A DNA stretch of 64,000 nucleotides. It comes from Guyanagaster necrorhizus. Taxonomy: Eukaryota; Basidiomycota; Agaricomycetes; Agaricales; Physalacriaceae. Of this stretch, positions 56,341 through 64,000 are shown piece by piece (within the stretch, counting starts at the first letter, position 1; each line of letters begins with the position of its first letter). Below the pieces are notes generated by a model, which was given only the letters and a program-made list of their open reading frames with translations, had not been told where the DNA came from and did not search any database. A program made the translations under genes and the position numbers. Location: assembly GCF_019112545.1 (NCBI RefSeq), contig NW_025064906.1:223765-287764 (forward strand). The letters are read 5' to 3'.

Positions 56341-57350
56341 CTAGAACTTCCTCGACCCTTTGGCGGAGGGGCGAGGCAGAGGGAGTTGACCCGGTTTGCG
56401 CTTCGGCAGAAACGTGAGAAGAAGCGATGGAAAAAAGATGGGTGCATGTGACATACGACGAGCCTAAACTTGCACTGTAGGAATCCTTCAGGCCCCTTGT
56501 CGTACCAATACTGCGAAATGGAGATATGAGCACACGTAAACAGATACAAAAATCACTGTAACTCACATCTTCGACCGTGTACAGGCCATCATATCGATAC
56601 CCCCTTGAGAAGCGTCAGCATAGGAGCGATGGGTATGATGTATTGCCTACTGAACGGGTGCATATACAGATTTGCCAGGTCCGCGAATCACTCTCACTGG
56701 ATTGCCCTTCTCTTTGGATAGCTATTGTTGTTTTTAGCATACAAGTAGAGATGGGAAGGAGGTAGCATACAGCGAGAGCCGCATTGCTGGGGTGCAAAAA
56801 GGACTGATTTTCGATCTGTTCCCCGGTGGGTATCTGCAATCATTCATCAGGCATATCAACAGATGAAGAACAGAAAGCGCACGCCAAATTGACTCCGTTG
56901 CCCTCCTTTGTTACCCTGGTCAACAGGTGTTCCATTATAGAAAGGCCTCACATACCGGTACCAACGTAGATTCTGAAAGACGGAGTAAGCGTTGAAAGAA
57001 AAGGTGCTCGTGTGCTGCTTACAGAACGTCCCCAAGATCATCATCGCCGTAATATCTGGACGTGCAGACCGAGATTGCGCCCTCATGAAGACTGCCAACT
57101 ATTCCTGCGGTATGTTGAGTATGCACGCCGGCGTTTGCACACTCTTTCCTTCAGAGGACAATCAGCAGCTGAAATACTTGAAAGAGGTTACACACCTGGT
57201 ATTCCAGTGAGATCCTACCGGGTAGCCGTCGATGTCTCCAAATTTATTGTGCTTGACCCAGGGTGGCATTTCGTCCATGAATCGCTTGCGCCTGGAAGAG
57301 ATGAGCAACACGAAAAATTGAGATGAGTAGGGAGCGTACATAGCCTCCAT
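56341..57350 (-). CDS. Single-domain SRA-YDG protein (methylated-DNA reader)
   Basis: About ten small exons on the minus strand, from ATG at 57,350 to TAG at 56,341, give about 185 residues made up almost wholly of one SRA-YDG domain. First exons: 57,350-57,340; 57,291-57,196; 57,148-57,023; 56,972-56,956. Landmarks in order: K-F-G-D-I-D-G-Y-P-V-G-S-H-W; A-G-V-H-T-Q-H-T-A-G-I-V-G; A-L-A-L-S-K-E-K-G-N-P-V-R-V-I-R-G; G-Y-R-Y-D-G-L-Y, the eponymous motif; and G-F-L-Q-C-K-F-R-L-V. SRA domains of UHRF1 type bind hemimethylated or otherwise modified CpG by flipping the base. No RING, PHD or SET domain is attached. At the exon 4/5 junction (around 56,915-56,956) my splice leaves a one-base phase conflict, from a missed signal or a frameshift. 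Confidence 0.85.
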
Positions 57351-59039
57351 TGTTGGTCGTTAGTATGAATGAGAGTGGCAAGGATGGTGAGTGAAAGAGA
57401 ACAATAAATCTAATTAGGTGACGCGTGCTCCCAGCGCGGCACCGTCACGTGCGCTTCGTCAGCACAATGGCTCTTTTCTTTCTTTGTTCTCACCACGGTT
57501 GTCAATAGGCCGCTTTCAGAGGACCTCGGCGTCCTGTTCTGTGGCGAGTATTCTTCTTGTGGATTTCGACTTGAAACACGGCGCGCGACTGACACTGACA
57601 CGGAAATCCTTCCATTCCCGCTCTGGTGCCATATACCCCTCCTTCTTAATTCAAAATAAGTATAGCTACGCATCCCGGCAGCTCTTGGCTGGATTATTCC
57701 TAGCTCTTTCTCTTTTTTTGGGACTTCTGCCGACCAGTATCCATGTAAGGATTGTCGCGTTTCTTGCTACCATCATCTGGTGAATCGAGTTGTGAGCGGG
57801 CTTTTCTTATCCCCCTTCTTTAAATCAGGATCATCTAGGCTTTACTGCGGTTCCATGTATAAAGTGTGCTGCTCGGACGGATGGCTGATCCACACTTGTC
57901 TTTGGCCTCATGTTCGCCACGCCTGCAGAATCTACTTGTCTTGACTACGAATAGATCCCAGGCGGTATTTGGTCTTGGATGTATTGTGCACGCCGGATAT
58001 GAGCGGGATATTAACCAACACCTTACTAGGACATAGTGCAGGCCAACCCGACGTGCATCGGCAGCGACATAACTCGCCATTTGGACTGTTAAGTCGAGCT
58101 TGAATTTCCGTTGTTCCGGTGTGACTTCTTGGCCAGCTTGTGCTTCTTGGACTTCCTTGTACTCGTCCCTTGTGGTTCTTAAAGAGGGCCCCGTCCCCGC
58201 CCGTTGTTGACGGTCGTACGATGCTTGCCAAAGTCATAAGTGACACATTTGGACTTGAACATGACGACTTAGCCGGTGGGTCAATGCGGGGGAAAGGCTA
58301 TGAACGATATGTCATTCGTCGTCGCCGTCGTTTTGAAATTCTCAGTACCTGATTTGAAGTTCACGATCAGGCAAGAGCAGGCGCGGTTAGCGCCAGGCGA
58401 CCCATCGTTATATCGCTACCCTCAATGTTCTGCCGATAAGTACGACAAGAAATATAAGTTGTACATTCAGGTGAGTAAGATCCACGGATAAATGAGTGCC
58501 ACAATTCTGATCACAACTATTTGTAAAATGTCAGAGATGAGCGCTGAGTGCAGAGGATCCGGAATCCGCGCACGGTGCAGGGAGATGAAGGTAGTGGACG
58601 GATATTGTATGGACGACGGCATGCCAACGGTCCTTGAAAGGAGCTGATGATCCATCGTGTGGTGATATTAACCACGAGCCCGGCATGAGGTGCACTTTGT
58701 CGCACAGTATTGTACGTTTTGTGCCACAAATCGACGTCGCCATCTTGGTACGATTTGTGTGGCACATTTACACCGCTTAAGAGATGTAATCATATCTTAC
58801 ACAAGCGACCAACAGGCAGAAAAGTTGAGGATGCAACGAATTGAATACCCAGAAATTACGTCATCAATCAAGATCCAATAATTTGACGCATAAAAGCGGT
58901 ACACCACTCCTCCATGCATCGTCTGTATCTTTCCGCCGCTTTCCCTCCTCATCGTCCACTGTAACGATCAGCTCGCTTTATATTTCGTTGTCAAGTTCAT
59001 TCTGAGCTCAATACCAGTTCCTGCACTCGATACCAATAA
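57351..59039. other. No confident gene between SRA protein and CDK1
   Basis: Host-like composition with several unconnected frames. 57,418-57,783 (plus, GTG start) has a hydrophobic end, 58,140-58,491 holds two plus-strand readings, and 58,765-58,517 one minus-strand reading. None shows a recognisable domain or a phase-correct splice series. The 100 bp before 59,040 are pyrimidine-rich, as is common upstream of fungal start codons. Confidence 0.35.
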
Positions 59040-60733
<1,694 letters not shown>

Positions 60734-61202
60734 TATATTCATCTCACTCCGTACTCCTTGCGGCCTGCTGTTGCTTTATTCGCATTCGTCGGTTCCAACA
60801 TATATGACTTCCTCCTTTCCCGGACTTTCTGTTTCTTTCTCATCGCGTCGCAATTGCATTCATTCATCAAACTTACATCAACTGTTGCTTGGCATCCACC
60901 CTCGTACATCAGTTTGTAACAGTACTATTGTTCCACCAGCAAGCCTTTGCTTATCCTCATTCCCACATAATCATCAGGCCAGAATCTCTAATATACATTT
61001 TTATCAATATATACCGAACAATTACTACGGGGTATTATTCTATGCTAGGATTGCTATTAAATATGTGGTATCATGTCCCGCTGGGTACCTTATTATTACT
61101 GTTCTTCAACTTCATAGTTCGCTGTCCTCATCATTGTACTCAAATCGTGTTAGCTCGATCTGGAACATCTGTAAGGCCCTTTTTTCAGCCATCCTAGTGA
61201 CG

Positions 61203-62677
61203 TCAAGAACCAGCCGCGTCACTGTCATAGTGGTTGAACACCAGATAAAACTGTTTGTGATCTAAGTTGGCTCTCCCCGTTACACGAGGAGTAGAAGAAC
61301 GCACAATATTCCCAGAAAAATAAGAGAGAGCTGAACAGGGCCGTGAGTACATAGAGCGGACCCGATAACGATGTCTTACTGGCGCGACAAAAGATAGAAT
61401 GAGGTTCATTAATCGAAGAACTGAGGCGGCGCTCAGCATGGCAACAAAAAGACCCGGAGACATGGCTTAAGGGACTCACCGAAAACAACCTAGGTGAAAT
61501 GGGAAGGCGATTAGAGCATAGTACGGCATGCGATTAGAGACGTGAACTGACCAGAATATATGCGAATCCATCTCTGTAAAGGATTTTAGTGAAATCATCC
61601 TCTAGATACCGAGGTCGGGAGAGCGCGTTCCAGAATAGAGCAGAAAAGATAACAACTTCGAACGCCACCTACCCGAAAGGGCGTGAGACCGAAATTCCAG
61701 GACACTAATATGAATATGGCATACCCCTGGAGCCCAAATGATTCCGGCTGAGTGGCGGTCCGACAGCATGCACATTGAGAAAGTGGAATTGAAGTAGACA
61801 GATTCTGATGAGACAGGAGTGATGAGCCTGAGAACCTCCCGCTGTATGCCGTGTAAAACGCACCGGTGATATGTACAAGGGAGAATGTCAAGCAAATGAT
61901 GTTGGCTATCTGGGTTGCCACGAACAAACACGACGTCAGGACCATCAGCCGTCCATCTCTCTCCCAGAGATTCCATATATGCATAAGGGCCAGGACTGTG
62001 TACGACGGATGAGAATAGAATTAATGCCATGTAACAAGTTTGATGGTTTACAATTTCCTATAGCGATGGTGATAATGCCCATGCAGGCCTACAGATACAC
62101 ATCAGAGATAGCCTTGTTCGACAGTGCAAACGAAACTTACTGATATATTAAACCAGACTTTACAGCTAATCCATTCCTGGTGTCAGGATTGAAAATCACG
62201 AAGAGCAACAAGGCTTACAACTACGAATCCGTCAGCAATATATATACGCCAGCCCCAAGAAGTACCCACCATATCTGAGAAGGTATTCAGTCCTGTCAGC
62301 TCTGCGAAATTCGCCGATACGTCAAATCGTTTTGAATACCGTACGACGATTCCGAAAAAACTTACGGCAGAGGTGGATAACGACGAAGGCAGGAACGAAA
62401 TAACGAATGATAAGAAAGAGCGTCTTCGGCAAAGTCCATGGAGCCGCCCATATGAACCTAACCTCCTCGTCGAACGTTAATGTATGGTCGTAGAGCATAA
62501 GCTGACTCGATGAGCATTCCGTTCGTATCCTAAATGGTAAAGTCTATCTTACCACGTAGCCAGCAACTGTTGAAATATGAAAATCAAAGAAAAGATACTT
62601 CGGAACAGTGACTTACTGCTCGCATATCTTGAGGCATACACATTGAAAGCGACAGTAGCATATTCCTGGGCATCCAT
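61203..62677 (-). CDS. DUF6533-type multi-helix membrane protein
   Basis: Minus-strand gene of about ten exons, from ATG at 62,677 to a stop at 61,203. The N-terminal part carries the DUF6533 signature: Y-D-H-T-L-T-F-D-E-E-V-R-F-I-W then P-W-T-L-P-K-T-L-F-L-I-I-R-Y. Further exons encode hydrophobic helices, including H-I-W-N-L-W-E-R-D-G-R and a following long membrane segment at about 61,960-61,870. Late exons near 61,600 and 61,260-61,430 are less certain, so the 3' structure is approximate. These proteins are abundant in Agaricomycetes and have an unknown, possibly receptor-like role. Its stop lies 470 bp from that of CDK1 (convergent). Confidence 0.75.
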
Positions 62678-63214
62678 ATTGGACACTACGACGTCCAGAG
62701 CCCGTAGGTGTGCACCTCACACGTAGCAGGTAGCTAACCGAGGAGGAAAAACGGAGAGCCACATGTTGACAGTCGACAAACCCCATTTATGAACCTCGAT
62801 GACAAAACTTTTGGTAATTGCTGGAACTTCCACGACTTGAGTAAATGGATTGTGGCGTACGTGGTTACGTCTCCGGCTGCGCGCGCGGTTAACTCTGCAT
62901 CATTGCGACAGGGGAAAAAAAGCTCGGATGCTTTAAATCGTTCCTGCAAAGAGCCAGCAAAGTCGACTTTACATTTTGGTTTGACAGAGTATTTACTTAA
63001 AGTTTGAGTAGCATCTCAGAAGATGCTCTGAGAATGTATCAATGGGCTTGACTCACAGTGACTCGATAAGGTCCTCAGGTAAGGAAATACGGCGGACTCT
63101 GCGTCTATGACAACGCGGACGTGAGTCTCTGGCCGAACTTGCCGAGAGCTTTTCTTTTAGTTGAAGGATAATGATACAGGATTCATAATATTTGTTCCTT
63201 ACCTACTCCCGAAG
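62678..63214. other. No gene recognised
   Basis: Two overlapping antisense frames (62,734-62,949 minus, 62,789-63,007 plus) are open, but neither has recognisable features. It is probably the shared upstream region of the DUF6533 gene and the tRNA gene. Confidence 0.45.
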
Positions 63215-63301
63215 TCGGATATGGTGTAACGGCTAACATTGCCGCCTCTCACTTGAGACGAGATTACGCGGCAGCTCGGGGTTCGATTCCCCGTATCCGA
63301 A
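63215..63301 (+). tRNA. tRNA-Glu (anticodon CTC) with a 15-nt intron
   Basis: The acceptor stem TCGGATA pairs with TATCCGA, followed by discriminator A. The anticodon arm is GCCGC-CTCTCAC-GCGGC once a 15-nt insertion after anticodon position 37 is removed, giving anticodon CTC. The A box (TGGTGTAACGGCTA) and B box (GGTTCGATTCC) are intact, and the T arm pairs CGGGG with CCCCG. The mature length is 72 nt. The intron position is the canonical one for nuclear tRNA genes. Confidence 0.95.
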
Positions 63302-63324
63302 CCCCTAAATGAGGGTGTAGATTG

Positions 63325-63328
63325 TTTT
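63325..63328 (+). terminator. Pol III terminator of tRNA-Glu
   Basis: A TTTT run 24 bp after the tRNA gene is the first run of four T downstream and would end RNA polymerase III transcription. Confidence 0.6.
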
Positions 63329-64000
63329 GAGGTTTGCTGCTATCATCTATGGTTGCGCTCAAAATTGAAAAGCCTCCGAGGGGATTGAAGTAACTCTTTT
63401 TCTACTGACCTCTCCTCGAAAGGATGGGGGGTTTGATAGAGGAATTTATTGTTATTTAAGTTTCACGTGAAAATATCACATGACTGGCGCGCGACTGATT
63501 TTCAAAATCGTTGGCATTTGCATTTGGTGTCTGGAGGTGTAACTCACTGGGAAACATTACATCTGTATCATTTTACTTTGTACGTAGAATATATGAGTAA
63601 TAGTAGTGAAAGATTGTGCAAAATTTTTTGTTCATATTTTATCATATGACAGGTAAGTTACCTTGACGAAAATCCTTCCAGCGAGAGGAGGTAAGGTACC
63701 AGTAAGGATCGGTCAGAATTTTGAAAACTTGGTGTATCAAAATCCGTGGGCGATAATTTTAAGCGCCAAATGCCTCTGGACAACTGTGGACTCGATTTTC
63801 ACCCGTCTATTTATCGCTACATCTTCCATCGTTCCGAGGCCATGGAAAGCCCTAGCAGCAAGAAAATACAAGAAAATAACCAAAGCGGGAGACCGGTAGC
63901 GCGCTTCACTTTTTGCTGTAGTATAATATACAGTTGACTATCTCACAATGCATGATGTCAAAATGCATAATTCTGACAATGCATATGGATTGGGCTGGAA
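63329..64000. other. Right end, possible first exon of a further gene
   Basis: No complete gene. A plus-strand ATG at 63,840 opens a short basic and polar reading, followed by a GTAGCG donor-like site at 63,895 and TACAG at 63,931, so a gene may start here and run out of the window. The plus frame 63,663-63,899 is in another phase and has no recognisable features. Confidence 0.25.

Noticed and set aside
57410..57783. Overlapping plus and minus ORFs between the SRA gene and CDK1
   Set aside because: The plus frame starts with GTG and has no family features; the minus frame is its complement.

Overview
The window looks like nuclear DNA of a mushroom-forming basidiomycete (Agaricomycetes). The evidence is introns of about 45-60 bp in almost every gene, basidiomycete families such as DUF6533 and DUF6534 seven-helix proteins and F-box proteins, and many decayed Ty3/gypsy chromoviruses. 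All gene models were spliced by eye from GT-AG (once GC-AG) signals and checked for reading phase. No database search was possible.

The window has two halves. Bases 1 to about 32,230 are a nest of retrotransposons. Element A (+, 1-6,676) is cut by the window edge. Element A' (-, 7,516-15,833) has two LTRs and carries a solo LTR of another family at 13,407-13,904. Element B (+, 18,785-21,040) is 5'-truncated. Fragments of an older minus-strand element C lie at 6,677-7,515, 15,834-16,560 and 21,100-23,822, with an LTR at about 23,962-32,233. Element D (-, 23,972-31,951) is the youngest and sits inside C's LTR. D has equal 498-bp LTRs, a perfect 5-bp target duplication and an extra intron-containing ORF on the opposite strand. 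CpG is almost absent from bases 1-23,900, partly retained in D and normal in the right half. Copies differ mostly by transitions, and catalytic residues and CGA codons are lost as expected from cytosine deamination.

Bases 32,234 to 64,000 are gene-rich host DNA. In order they hold a C2H2 zinc-finger protein (-), an F-box pseudogene (-), a PD-(D/E)XK-like gene (-), hypothetical proteins (+), a mitochondrial four-RRM protein (-), the SMC5/6 subunit Nse3 (+), the KEOPS kinase Bud32 (-), a small conserved protein (+), a DUF6534 membrane protein (-), the Cdc48 adaptor p47/Shp1 (+), a single-domain SRA-YDG methyl-DNA reader (-), the cell-cycle kinase CDK1 (+), a DUF6533 membrane protein (-), and an intron-containing tRNA-Glu(CTC) (+). 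Between them are stretches of 0.5-1.7 kb with no firm call.

The most interesting points are the antisense ORF of D, the deamination record next to a gene for an SRA methyl-DNA reader, the exon-per-repeat structure of the RRM gene, a 6-nt microexon in CDK1 that supplies part of the glycine loop, and the GC-AG intron in BUD32.
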